Assembly: GCF_902168175.1 (NCBI RefSeq)
Contig: NZ_CABHOU010000059.1
Location: forward strand, 62,001 to 126,000
DNA length: 64,000 bases
Reading direction: 5' to 3'
Source: an uncultured Chitinophaga sp.
GTDB lineage: Bacteria; Bacteroidota; Bacteroidia; Chitinophagales; Chitinophagaceae
Of the stretch, positions 54,297-62,544 are shown one piece after another. A model generated the notes under the pieces. It ran no database searches. It saw nothing but the letters and a program-made list of their open reading frames with translations, and was not told where the DNA came from. The stretch's first letter is position 1. Every line of letters starts with the position of its first letter. A program made the translations under genes and the position numbers.

Positions 54297-55100
54297 TTAC
54301 TTCTGCGGGGTATAATACTTCATTGCCTGGGGCAGCAAACGCTGGATTTCGGAAATACGCCTTTCGTCACTTGGGTGCGTGCTAAGTATTTCTGGTGGCT
54401 TGCTACCGCCCGATGCTGCGGCCATACGCTGCCAGAACGATACCGCCTCGTTAGGGTTGTAACCTGCCAAAGCCATGAATATAAGGCCCAGTCCATCTGC
54501 TTCCAGCTCGTTCTGACGAGAGTAAGCGTTCAAGCCTAAAGGACCACCGATGTTGAATGCCTGCATAAAGATGTTCTGCGCCTGTACGTTTTTGCTTAAC
54601 GCAACAGAACCTGCTACCTGGATGCCCTGCGCTACCATGCTCTGACTCATACGTTCGTTACCATGGCGTGCAATAGCATGCGCAATTTCATGCCCCATTA
54701 CACAAGCCAGTGCCGTTTCATTTTTAGTAACCGGCAACAAACCAGTGTACACCACTACCTTACCACCAGGCATACACCAGGCATTCACCTGATCGTCCTG
54801 CACGAGATTAAACTCCCATTTATATCCTTCAATTTCTTTCTGATGACCGTTCTGCGAAAGGTAAGTGGTAACCGCTGCAGCAATACGCTGGCCAACACGT
54901 TTCACCATTTCAGCATCTTTGCTGGTAGATGCGGCTACTGTTTTGTTCTGGGAAAGGAAAGTCTGGTACTCGGTTAAGGCCATGGATTGCATGGTGCTTT
55001 CCGGTATGAGGTTCAACTGCTTTCTGCCTGTAATGGGCACGCGGGTACATGCTACTGCAAGTGCCGCCGCTGCTATCAGTAATAGCGCTGCTTTTTTCAT
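54297..55100 (-). CDS. M48-family zinc metalloprotease lipoprotein (LoiP/BepA-like)
   Basis: 267 aa. Lipobox ALAVAC gives lipid-modified Cys18. The zinc motif HEIAH lies in CVMGHEIAHAIARHGNERM near residue 137, the third ligand in NELEADGLGLIFMALAGYNP, and the late STHPSDERRISEIQ block is typical of BepA/YggG-type periplasmic proteases, which process or degrade misfolded outer-membrane proteins. No TPR domain follows, so it is nearer LoiP than BepA. Single gene with its own terminator. Confidence 0.93.
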   Translation of the reverse strand: MKKAALLLIAAAALAVACTRVPITGRKQLNLIPESTMQSMALTEYQTFLSQNKTVAASTSKDAEMVKRVGQRIAAAVTTYLSQNGHQKEIEGYKWEFNLVQDDQVNAWCMPGGKVVVYTGLLPVTKNETALACVMGHEIAHAIARHGNERMSQSMVAQGIQVAGSVALSKNVQAQNIFMQAFNIGGPLGLNAYSRQNELEADGLGLIFMALAGYNPNEAVSFWQRMAAASGGSKPPEILSTHPSDERRISEIQRLLPQAMKYYTPQK

Positions 55101-55135
55101 GATACTAGTTTATAGAGCAAAGGTGTGTAAAAATA

Positions 55136-55163
55136 AATTAATCCAACAATAGGTATGTTGGAT
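55136..55163 (-). terminator. Hairpin after plsY, likely terminator
   Basis: ATCCAACA / TGTTGGAT stem (55141-55148 with 55156-55163) and a 7-base loop. The minus strand continues TAATTTATTTTT. It lies 66 bp past the plsY stop. Confidence 0.6.
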
Positions 55164-55228
55164 CAATTTAAATCTTTTTATAGAGGATGCACATTTTGTG
55201 CCAAACCTTTTCCAGTAAGTTTTATCGT

Positions 55229-55894
55229 TTATTCTTCGTCGCGGCGGCGGCGGAGGCCTCTGCGGTTCTTGAAGAGAGGGACCTTACTTTCGGTGCCGGT
55301 AAGTAACCTGGCAATGTTTTTCTGGTGAGTAAGCACCACCATCAGGGCCACCGCAATCGCGAATATGCGGTAGTACAGCTCTTCTTCCTTAAAAATGAAC
55401 AGGATCAATACAGGGAAGGCTATGCTAGCGATGATGGAACTGAGGGATACGTATCTTGTAAGGAATAAGATCAGCAGGAATACACCTACACAGCTCAATG
55501 CTACAAACGGCTGAATGGCCAATACCATCCCGAAAAGGGTAGCAATACCCTTACCGCCCCTAAAGCCAGCCCATATCGGGAACACGTGACCTAATACGGC
55601 AGCAAGACCCAAACCTATCTGTAAGTTAACCAGCTGGGTCAAATGTTCCGGAGCCTGGTAGTATGGAATAAGCAGTGATAATTTAATGGCGAGGATACCT
55701 TTCAACATGTCCACCACCATTACGAACGTACCTGCCTTAGGGCCCAGTACGCGGAAAGTATTGGTTGCACCGGCATTACCGCTTCCGTGTTCACGGATGT
55801 CGATACCGAAAACCCCTTTACTTACCCATACGGCGGTAGCAATGGAGCCTATGAGGTAGGCACATACTAAAAGCAATAATTCAATCATCAACAA
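55229..55894 (-). CDS. plsY: Glycerol-3-phosphate acyltransferase PlsY
   Basis: 221 aa polytopic membrane enzyme. Transfers acyl groups from acyl-phosphate to glycerol-3-phosphate in phospholipid synthesis. PlsY motifs: GSGNAGATNTFRVLGPKAG (motif 1), VLGHVFPIWAGFRGGKGIATLFG (motif 2) and the later SLSSIIASIAFPVL (motif 3). Five hydrophobic segments. The C-terminal tail is basic (KNRRGLRRRRDEE), which is common. Single gene. Confidence 0.97.
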   Translation of the reverse strand: MLMIELLLLVCAYLIGSIATAVWVSKGVFGIDIREHGSGNAGATNTFRVLGPKAGTFVMVVDMLKGILAIKLSLLIPYYQAPEHLTQLVNLQIGLGLAAVLGHVFPIWAGFRGGKGIATLFGMVLAIQPFVALSCVGVFLLILFLTRYVSLSSIIASIAFPVLILFIFKEEELYYRIFAIAVALMVVLTHQKNIARLLTGTESKVPLFKNRRGLRRRRDEE

Positions 55895-56006
55895 TAAGTT
55901 AGAGTGCTAAGATAGTAAATTAGTTGTTAAAAAGAAGCGAAAAATTAAGATTTTTATAATACAATCAATAATCAATCAGCTTATTAAATATACAAATAAA
56001 TACACA

Positions 56007-56831
56007 TTAATTTCCAGAAGCCTTAAACTGTATGGCTAACCAATTCTCTTTCTGTGCTTTACGCTCAAAAATAAAGCCGTTTGCTAAAGCGCTGTTGGTA
56101 ATGATCTGCTCGTCGTCTGATAAAATGCCACTCAGTAATAAAAGTCCGTTCTTATCTATTAACCTGCGCATATCGCTCATAAAACGCAGTAATATATTCC
56201 GGTTAATGTTGGCCAGCACTACATCGTAGGTGCCATCCAGCTGCTCCAGGTTGTCTGCCTGCCAAACCTTCACCTGTTGTGTATGATTAGTGGCTACATT
56301 CTCGATCGAGTTATTTACCGCCCATTCATCATTATCAATTGCATCGGCCTTTGCAGCCCCCAGCTTTTCGGCCAGTATGGCCAGTATGCCGGTACCTGTT
56401 CCAAAATCAAATACTGTTTTGCCCTTAAAGTCTACATCTTCCATCAACCGTATCATCGAATACGTAGTGGCGTGATGACCTGTACCGAACGACATTTTAG
56501 GCGTAATCACGATCTCATGCTGTACTTTATCACCCATGGGCTCGTGAAAATCGGCCCTGATGCCGCAAAAACCTTCTACCTGCACGGGTTCGAAATTACT
56601 CTCCCATACGGCGTTCCAGTTAGTATTGGCAATGGCCTCCTTTGTGTAGTTCAGTAAGTGTGGTGCTAAAACTTCGTTTAATGCCTGCTCATTGAATAGC
56701 TTCTCTGGTATATAGGCCACCAGTTGCTCGTGCGTTTCTTCAAATCCTTCGTAGTCTGCATCCGATAATTGTGCTACGAGTATGTCTTTCAGCTCTTCCG
56801 GCAGAGATATGGTTATTGCAATGTGCGACAT
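56007..56831 (-). CDS. prmA: Ribosomal protein L11 methyltransferase
   Basis: 274 aa. PrmA trimethylates ribosomal protein L11. The SAM site VFDFGTGTGILAILAEKLGA is near residue 140, preceded by MSFGTGHHATTYSMIRLM. VLANINRNILLRFM is the NPPY-like motif IV of the family. Normal length. The predicted promoter ends only a few bases before the ATG at 56831, so the mRNA may have almost no leader. Confidence 0.95.
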   Translation of the reverse strand: MSHIAITISLPEELKDILVAQLSDADYEGFEETHEQLVAYIPEKLFNEQALNEVLAPHLLNYTKEAIANTNWNAVWESNFEPVQVEGFCGIRADFHEPMGDKVQHEIVITPKMSFGTGHHATTYSMIRLMEDVDFKGKTVFDFGTGTGILAILAEKLGAAKADAIDNDEWAVNNSIENVATNHTQQVKVWQADNLEQLDGTYDVVLANINRNILLRFMSDMRRLIDKNGLLLLSGILSDDEQIITNSALANGFIFERKAQKENWLAIQFKASGN

Positions 56832-56839
56832 GATTAATG

Positions 56840-56869
56840 CAAATATAATAATTTATTGGCTGCTGTCAA
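56840..56869 (-). promoter_or_regulatory. Promoter of prmA
   Basis: Minus strand TTG (56867-56869), 19-bp spacer, TATATTTG (56840-56847). Transcription would start about 3-6 nt before the ATG at 56831. Confidence 0.5.
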
Positions 56870-57012
56870 GTATGTGTACTTTCTGTATATGTTCGAAGTA
56901 TCATAAACAGCTATTTATCAATATTAAATTAACTACAAAAAAATCTACCTGGGAAAACATGCACATATAAGCACATATTATTATATTTGATACTGTAAAA
57001 TAACCTTATCCT

Positions 57013-57582
57013 ATGAAAAAGCTCATGTCTTTATGCCTGGGTGTGTTGTGCTGTTCGGCTATATCGGCGCAAAGCCTGATCAAAATCGAACCGCAGGAAT
57101 CTGCCGACACGCTCACCTACACTACCCGGAATACCGTACTTACTATTTTAAAGGAAGATGTGGACAGCTATCTTAAAACGCTGGACTCTGTGTTGAAAGA
57201 AAGAAAATACCAGCACTCGGCCTACCGCAACATCCAGTTCCTGCCACTTAAACCGGATGAAGTACGTACGCACTATAACCTCGTGAATAAATTCTGGAAT
57301 ACTTCGCGTAGTAATGCTCTTAATTATAATGTAGATAAGTTTTCTTTATTCTGGAGTGAAGATGAAAACATCCTGCTGCCCTACCTCGACGAAATGCTAC
57401 CTGACTTACTGACTTATGGCCGGGTGAAAGTAACGGAGAAGGGCAAATTGCCTGTGGCCTCTTACCAGGTGTTTTACGAGGATATAGAAGGCCAGACGTT
57501 CCGCTTGTTTAAACTGGCCAATGGCAAAGTGATCTGGCGCGAAAGTGAATACTTCCTCGAACACTTTGCAGGCAAGCGTTAA
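57013..57582 (+). CDS. Uncharacterised secreted protein
   Basis: 189 aa with a signal peptide (MKKLMSLCLGVLCCSAISAQ). The mature part is helical then beta, with no recognised domain. DVDSYLKTLDSVLKERKYQHSAYRN and YQVFYEDIEGQTFRLFKLANGK are its most regular stretches. A TATATTTG -7-like box at 56982-56989 lies 24 bp before the start, without a clear -33 box. The next gene starts 28 bp later. Confidence 0.75.
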   Translation: MKKLMSLCLGVLCCSAISAQSLIKIEPQESADTLTYTTRNTVLTILKEDVDSYLKTLDSVLKERKYQHSAYRNIQFLPLKPDEVRTHYNLVNKFWNTSRSNALNYNVDKFSLFWSEDENILLPYLDEMLPDLLTYGRVKVTEKGKLPVASYQVFYEDIEGQTFRLFKLANGKVIWRESEYFLEHFAGKR

Positions 57583-57610
57583 CCTATATACTCATGTAAT
57601 TTTTCCAATT

Positions 57611-58120
57611 ATGGCCATGATCATAAATCTCCTGCAGGTTCAGGCAACTGAACTGGAAGCCATACTCCGGAACCCGGGGTTGCTGGAACTCAGGGTGAAC
57701 GAAGATAAAGAGGACAACGGTGAAGGCAAAGTGGACTTAGACAAGGCCTGGGATGGCCTGCTTTACCTGCTTACCGGTTACGGTATTATGGATATCGAAA
57801 AGGCAGAACAGCTGCTGTCGCAGGCGTTATTTAGCGGACAGATAGTGGATGAGGCCCAAGATCTTGGACTGGGACCGGCACATTACCTTACGCCCATACA
57901 GGTGCGCAATGTATACAATCGCCTGGAACGAATTACGGAACAGGACTTAAGGGGACGTTTTAACCCCGGGCAAATGAGTGAGCTGCGCATTTACCCGCGT
58001 ATGTGGGACGATGCAGACGAGGATGCCTTTGACTATCTCCGTAATAATTTTCATGTGATGAAGGACTTTTATAAAAGTGCTGCAACAAGGAGGAATGGAA
58101 TGATCACCTTTTTGAACTGA
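57611..58120 (+). CDS. DUF1877 (YfbM-like) family protein
   Basis: 170 aa from the ATG at 57611. An ATG two codons later is equally possible, and the longer frame from 57545 runs into the preceding gene. DUF1877 features: LDKAWDGLLYLLTG near residue 40, LGLGPAHYLTPIQVRNVYNRLERI, and YPRMWDDADEDAFDYLRNNFHVMKDFYKSAA at the C-terminus. Small soluble protein of unknown function, widespread and often near mobile or toxin-immunity genes elsewhere. The 58-aa membrane-protein gene starts 1 bp after its stop. Confidence 0.85.
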   Translation: MAMIINLLQVQATELEAILRNPGLLELRVNEDKEDNGEGKVDLDKAWDGLLYLLTGYGIMDIEKAEQLLSQALFSGQIVDEAQDLGLGPAHYLTPIQVRNVYNRLERITEQDLRGRFNPGQMSELRIYPRMWDDADEDAFDYLRNNFHVMKDFYKSAATRRNGMITFLN

Positions 58121-58121
58121 T

Positions 58122-58298
58122 ATGGGGTTGGGACTAACACTTCCTGTGATGATAACAGGCCTTCTGTTACTGCTGGCTTTCAGTGATTCGAAGCCTCTGA
58201 GAAACGTGATTTATGTTTTTGCCTGTATCTGCTGCGCGGGCATTATACTCGGTGGCAGTGCGTGCATTATCTATGCAGTGGCCTTAACGCTGCTGTAA
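58122..58298 (+). CDS. Small two-helix membrane protein (58 aa)
   Basis: An ATG one base after the DUF1877 stop opens a 58-codon frame ending TAA at 58296-58298. The product is strongly hydrophobic: MGLGLTLPVMITGLLLLLAF forms one membrane segment, a short polar loop SDSKPLRN follows, then VIYVFACICCAGIILGGSAC and a hydrophobic end. It contains four Cys (three within the second segment as CICC). The tight spacing suggests translational coupling. The family is unknown, and whether it is expressed cannot be judged by eye. Confidence 0.55.
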   Translation: MGLGLTLPVMITGLLLLLAFSDSKPLRNVIYVFACICCAGIILGGSACIIYAVALTLL

Positions 58299-58381
58299 TA
58301 ACCGGGGTACTATTTGCCATAGTATACTTTAGATTAAGGGAGGGGCTGGCATCTGCCGGCTCTTCTTATCTTCCCGGAAAC

Positions 58382-58415
58382 AACAAGGGCCGGCCATCAG
58401 GCCAGCCCTTGTTTA
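58382..58415. terminator. Hairpin terminator between the 58-aa gene and pnp
   Basis: Stem AACAAGGGC..GGCC with GGCC..GCCCTTGTT around ATCA. Plus-strand tail TTATTTTGG, with a weaker tail for pnp on the minus strand. It sits between the convergent genes. Confidence 0.75.
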
Positions 58416-58437
58416 TTTTGGATAAGTTCTGTTTAAA

Positions 58438-60798
58438 CTATTCCTGGTCGTCAAACTTCATTGCCTGACCTTCCTGACCACCTGTAGGTCTTGGGCCACG
58501 GTCGCCGCCACGGTCGTTACGATCGCCACCACGGAATCCGCCACGGTCACCACCACGATCTCCGCCTCTTCCGCCGCGGTCGCCACCACGGTCTCCACCG
58601 CGATCACGGAATCCGCCACGGTCGCCACCACGATCACCGCGGTCGCCACGATCTTCGCGTTCTTCCCTTTCTACGTAACCTTCCGGTTTAGGCATCAGCA
58701 CTTTACGGCTCAGCTTAAACTTACCGGTTTTAGGATCGGTACCAGTGAGTTTTACTTTAATTTTCTCCCCTTCAGAAAGTATACCTTCCATTGTTTCCAG
58801 ACGTTTCCAGGAAACTTCAGAGATATGCAGCAAACCTTGTTTGCCAGGCATGAATTCTACGAACGCACCATAAGGCATGATTGACTTAACGGTAGATTCG
58901 TATGTTTCGCCCACTTCAGGTACAGACACGATGCCTTTAACCCATGCAAGCGCTTTTTCAAGACCTTCTTTTTGTGCAGAGAAGATGCTCACTTCGCCGG
59001 TTTGACCAACTTCTTCGATGTTGATCGTAGTACCGGTTTCGCGCTGGATCTCCTGGATTACTTTACCGCCGGGTCCTATTACGGCACCGATAAATTCGCG
59101 GTCGATCACCAGTTTCTCCATACGAGGAGCCTGTGGTTTAGGTTCAGGACGGTACGCTGGTTGTACTTCGTACATCGCGTTCAGGATGTGCAGTCGGCCT
59201 TCGCGGGCTTGTGCCAGTGCCTTACGCATCACGTCCATGCTCAGACCATCCACTTTAATATCCATCTGGATACCGCAAATACCATCGCGGGTACCTGTTA
59301 CTTTAAAGTCCATATCACCCAGGTGATCTTCATCACCGAGGATGTCGGTCAATACCGCCCATGCACCATCGGACGAACGGGAGATAAGGCCCATTGCCAC
59401 ACCGGAGATGTGTTTCGGTAAAGGAACACCTGCGTCCATCAGGGCCAGTGAACCTGCGCACACGGTAGCCATTGAAGACGAACCGTTAGACTCCAGGATA
59501 TCAGACACCACCCTTACTGTGTAAGCGTAGTCGGCGCCTGGCATCATTACCCTTAAGGAACGCATAGCCAGGTTACCATGACCAACCTCACGACGGCCGG
59601 GACCGCGCATTGGTTTTACTTCACCGGTAGAGAACGGAGGGAAGTTATAGTGCAGGATAAACTTAGTATAGTTGGAAGTGGCAGCGCTTTCGATCAGCAG
59701 TTCGTCCTCCGGGGTACCCAGGGTAACGGTGGTGAGCGATTGCGTTTCGCCGCGGGTAAACAGTGCGGAACCGTGCGGAGAAGGCAGGTAATCTATTTCC
59801 ATGGCCAGCGGGCGCACCTGGTCGAGAGAACGGCCATCGAGGCGTACTTTCTGGTCCAGGATCATGTTACGGATCACTTCTTTTTCCAGGTCGTGCAGGT
59901 ATTTACCTACCAGTGGTTTGTCTTCTTCGGGCAATTCAGTACCGAGGAATTCCACCAGTTCTTTACCGATAACTGTAAAAGCATCGCTGCGATCGTGTTT
60001 AGCGAGGGCAGATTTAGCTACTTTCAGAATTTTTTCTGAAGCGAAGCCTGCGATCTTAGCTTTCAGTTCTTCGTTAGCGTATGGCTTGGTGTATTCGCGT
60101 TTAGCGCCGGCACTGATAAGGGCACGAAGCTCTTCCTGTGCTTTAACCTGAACGCGGATAGCAGCGTGAGCAGCTTCAATAGCGCCGATCATATCTTCTT
60201 CGCTACATTCCTTGCTTTCGCCTTCCACCATCATAATATTCTTTTCAGTGGCAGCAACGATGAAGTCCATGTCGGCCCTGGCAAGATCAGTACGGCTTGG
60301 GTTGATAACAAAATTACCATCGATACGTGCTACCCTTACTTCAGAAATAATTTCCTGGATGGGTACATCGGATACTGCGAGAGCGGCTGATGCGGCCAGA
60401 CAAGCCAGCGCATCGGGTACTACTTCATTATCAGAAGAAACGAGGGTTACCAAAACCTGTACTTCGCAGAGATAATCGTCGGGGAACAAGGGGCGCAGTG
60501 CGCGATCGATCAAACGTGAGATCAGTATTTCATAATCGGAAAGGCGGCCTTCGCGTTTAAAGAATGAGCCAGGAATACGGCCCGCGGAGGCGAATTTCTC
60601 ATTATAGTCCACCGTCAGGGGGAAGAATGACTGACCGGGTTTAGGCTCTTTAGAAGCCACAACCGTAGCAAGCAGCATTGCATTACCCAGGCGAACCGTT
60701 ACCGAACCATCGGCCTGACGGGCCAGTTTGCCCGTTTCGATGGTCACAATACGACCATCACCTATATCAAATTTAACCGAAGTAGGTGTGAGATTCAT
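58438..60798 (-). CDS. pnp: Polyribonucleotide nucleotidyltransferase (PNPase) with Arg/Gly/Asp-rich tail
   Basis: 786 aa. Phosphorolytic 3'-5' exoribonuclease of the RNA degradosome. Two RNase PH domains (first with FFPLTVDYNEKFASAGRIPGSF; second with RGETQSLTTVTLGTPEDE and MRGPGRREVGHG), a KH domain (IGAVIGPGGKVIQEIQRETG near 570) and an S1 domain (YGAFVEFMPGKQGLLHISEVSW near 640). After about residue 715 there is a tail of roughly 60 residues of repeated DRGG/FRGG units, then a plain acidic end. rpsO lies 86 bp upstream in the same direction, a common pairing, but with a terminator between. Confidence 0.97.
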   Translation of the reverse strand: MNLTPTSVKFDIGDGRIVTIETGKLARQADGSVTVRLGNAMLLATVVASKEPKPGQSFFPLTVDYNEKFASAGRIPGSFFKREGRLSDYEILISRLIDRALRPLFPDDYLCEVQVLVTLVSSDNEVVPDALACLAASAALAVSDVPIQEIISEVRVARIDGNFVINPSRTDLARADMDFIVAATEKNIMMVEGESKECSEEDMIGAIEAAHAAIRVQVKAQEELRALISAGAKREYTKPYANEELKAKIAGFASEKILKVAKSALAKHDRSDAFTVIGKELVEFLGTELPEEDKPLVGKYLHDLEKEVIRNMILDQKVRLDGRSLDQVRPLAMEIDYLPSPHGSALFTRGETQSLTTVTLGTPEDELLIESAATSNYTKFILHYNFPPFSTGEVKPMRGPGRREVGHGNLAMRSLRVMMPGADYAYTVRVVSDILESNGSSSMATVCAGSLALMDAGVPLPKHISGVAMGLISRSSDGAWAVLTDILGDEDHLGDMDFKVTGTRDGICGIQMDIKVDGLSMDVMRKALAQAREGRLHILNAMYEVQPAYRPEPKPQAPRMEKLVIDREFIGAVIGPGGKVIQEIQRETGTTINIEEVGQTGEVSIFSAQKEGLEKALAWVKGIVSVPEVGETYESTVKSIMPYGAFVEFMPGKQGLLHISEVSWKRLETMEGILSEGEKIKVKLTGTDPKTGKFKLSRKVLMPKPEGYVEREEREDRGDRGDRGGDRGGFRDRGGDRGGDRGGRGGDRGGDRGGFRGGDRNDRGGDRGPRPTGGQEGQAMKFDDQE

Positions 60799-60827
60799 AA
60801 TTCGAGAGAGTTAAAAGGTACACATAC

Positions 60828-60865
60828 AAAAAAACTATTCCCAACTATAAATAAGTTGGGAATAG
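60828..60865 (-). terminator. Intrinsic terminator between rpsO and pnp
   Basis: Twelve-bp stem CTATTCCCAACT / AGTTGGGAATAG, 7-base loop, then a T-run on the minus strand. Partial read-through could still feed pnp. Confidence 0.85.
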
Positions 60866-60884
60866 CGCTATAATAACATCCAGA

Positions 60885-61157
60885 TTACTTTCTGATACCT
60901 AACTTCTCAATCAGGGCACGATAGCCGGTGAGGTTGGTTTTAGCCAGGTAAGAGAGCAAACGCTTTCTCTGACCTACCATTTTCATCAGTCCGCGGTGCG
61001 TGGAGAAATCTTTTTTATTTTGCTTCAGGTGAGCAGAAATGCTAGTGATACGCTCTGTTACCAACGCGATCTGCGCTTCGATAGAACCAGTGTTTTTTTC
61101 GCTACCACCGAATTCTTTAAAAATATTAGCTTTCTTTTCTACAGTTAAGTAAGACAT
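60885..61157 (-). CDS. rpsO: 30S ribosomal protein S15
   Basis: 90 aa, the standard length. The S15 signature LTERITSISAHLKQNKKDFSTHRGLMKMVGQRKRLLSYL covers residues about 31-69. It binds 16S rRNA early in small-subunit assembly. In many bacteria rpsO sits before pnp, as here. Own consensus promoter at 61201-61231. Confidence 0.98.
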   Translation of the reverse strand: MSYLTVEKKANIFKEFGGSEKNTGSIEAQIALVTERITSISAHLKQNKKDFSTHRGLMKMVGQRKRLLSYLAKTNLTGYRALIEKLGIRK

Positions 61158-61200
61158 CTTGATAAAATAAATAATTTTTTTAGTCGCTATTTTTCCGGTG

Positions 61201-61231
61201 CAAAGGTAAGAAGTTATATTTCAAGTTCAAA
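61201..61231 (-). promoter_or_regulatory. Promoter of rpsO
   Basis: Minus strand TTTG (61228-61231), 19-bp spacer, TACCTTTG (61201-61208): full Bacteroidota consensus. A leader of about 40 nt, A/T-rich just before the ATG at 61157. Confidence 0.7.
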
Positions 61232-61315
61232 ATTTTTAAATCGAACCCTAACCCCCTCCTCCTTAACACATTACAAATACCAACTAAGCAAGCATTTAGC
61301 TATGTTAATAATTGA

Positions 61316-62011
61316 TTATACAAAGTTTACGGCCGCGTTATCGATCACCTGCCCGTTTTCTGTACGCAATACCCGGGAAGGGAACTTTTGCAGCACGATA
61401 TAGTCATGCGTAGCCATTACCAGCGCCGTACCGTCCTCCCGGCAAATACGGAACAGTAGCTGCATAATGCCGTCGGATGTTTCAGGGTCCAGGTTACCGG
61501 TAGGCTCATCGGCCAGTATCAGTTTAGGGGAATTAAGCAATGCACGGGCTATGTCCACACGCTGCTGCTCGCCACCCGAAAGTTCGTAAGGCATTTTAAA
61601 CCCTTTCGTTTTCAATCCCACCTTGTCCAGCACATCATTGATCTTTTCCTCCATCTGCTTTTGGTCCTGCCAGCCTGTAGCCTTCAGTGCAAATTTCAGG
61701 TTGTCGTGTACATTACGGTCGGTCAGCAGCTGAAAGTCCTGGAACACCACACCCAGGTTACGGCGGAGGTACGGTACCTTCTTCCAGTCCATCTTCTTCA
61801 GATCAAAGCCCACTACATGGCCATGGCCTTCGCGCAGCGACAGGTCGCCGTACAACGTTTTCAGTAAACTCGACTTTCCGGTACCGGTTTTACCTATCAG
61901 GTACACAAATTCGCCCCGGTTGATCGTAATGTTTACGTCAGAAAGGATCAGGGAATTGCCCTGGTAGATATTAACATTCGTCAGTTGTACTATGGGTTGA
62001 TCTGCCATCAT
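61316..62011 (-). CDS. ftsE: FtsE-like ABC transporter ATP-binding protein
   Basis: 231 aa (a start at either of two adjacent ATG codons, 62011 or 62008). Walker [10 protein letters not shown] near 40, Q-loop VFQDFQLL, signature [16 protein letters not shown], Walker [15 protein letters not shown], and H-loop MATHDY. The sequence fits FtsE, which with FtsX regulates septal peptidoglycan hydrolases. LolD is the alternative family. ftsX is not adjacent on either side, as is often so in Bacteroidota. No clear terminator follows. Confidence 0.9.
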   Translation of the reverse strand: MMADQPIVQLTNVNIYQGNSLILSDVNITINRGEFVYLIGKTGTGKSSLLKTLYGDLSLREGHGHVVGFDLKKMDWKKVPYLRRNLGVVFQDFQLLTDRNVHDNLKFALKATGWQDQKQMEEKINDVLDKVGLKTKGFKMPYELSGGEQQRVDIARALLNSPKLILADEPTGNLDPETSDGIMQLLFRICREDGTALVMATHDYIVLQKFPSRVLRTENGQVIDNAAVNFV

Positions 62012-62103
62012 CGCCTATGAATATTGGGTTTAGTCGGACAAAAATAACCATTTAAAAAATAACTCTTTGTCCTCCTTTTTTATTTTTCTAACTAAAAATT
62101 AAG

Positions 62104-62134
62104 TTTGAAAACTAAAACCATAGTTATATATTTG
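62104..62134 (+). promoter_or_regulatory. Promoter and candidate operator of the BlaI-M56 operon
   Basis: TTTG at 62104-62107, 19-bp spacer and TATATTTG at 62127-62134. An inverted repeat AACTA-N6-TAGTT (62110-62125) sits within the spacer, where a BlaI-type dimer would block RNA polymerase. A further AACTA half-site occurs just upstream. Confidence 0.6.
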
Positions 62135-62175
62135 TGAGAGCAGGGCGATAAGCTCTCTGCCTAAACGCGACGATT

Positions 62176-62538
62176 ATGAAAACACTGACTAAAGCAGAAG
62201 AGCAGATCATGCAGGCACTATGGAAGCTGGGGCCCTCTTTCGTTAAAGATATTATAGATGAGTTGCCGGAACCTAAACCGCATTACAACACGATCTCTAC
62301 TTTAGTAAAGATACTGGTAGAGAAAGGTTTTGCCGATTTTAAGGCCTATGGTAAATCGCACCAGTACTTTGCGCTGATATCGAAAGACGAGTACAGCAGC
62401 AAAACCATGAAAACCTTTGTGAAGGGCTATTTCGAAGGCTCTTTCAGTAACATGGTTTCCTTTTTCGTAAAAGAGAAAGACCTGAGCGTTACCGAACTCG
62501 AAAAACTACTGGAACAGATCAAGGACACTAAAAAATGA
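62176..62538 (+). CDS. BlaI/MecI/CopY-family transcriptional repressor
   Basis: 120 aa. N-terminal winged helix: LTKAEEQIMQALWKLGPSFVKDI, then HYNTISTLVKILVEKGFADFKAYGKSHQYFALISKDEY, the BlaI/MecI recognition helix and wing. The C-terminal helices (SKTMKTFVKGYFEGSFSNMVSFFV) give the dimer and contain the region where the partner protease cleaves. It is directly followed by an M56 membrane protease that should sense a signal and trigger its cleavage. A promoter with an internal inverted repeat suggests autoregulation. Confidence 0.93.
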   Translation: MKTLTKAEEQIMQALWKLGPSFVKDIIDELPEPKPHYNTISTLVKILVEKGFADFKAYGKSHQYFALISKDEYSSKTMKTFVKGYFEGSFSNMVSFFVKEKDLSVTELEKLLEQIKDTKK

Positions 62539-62544
62539 TGACCC

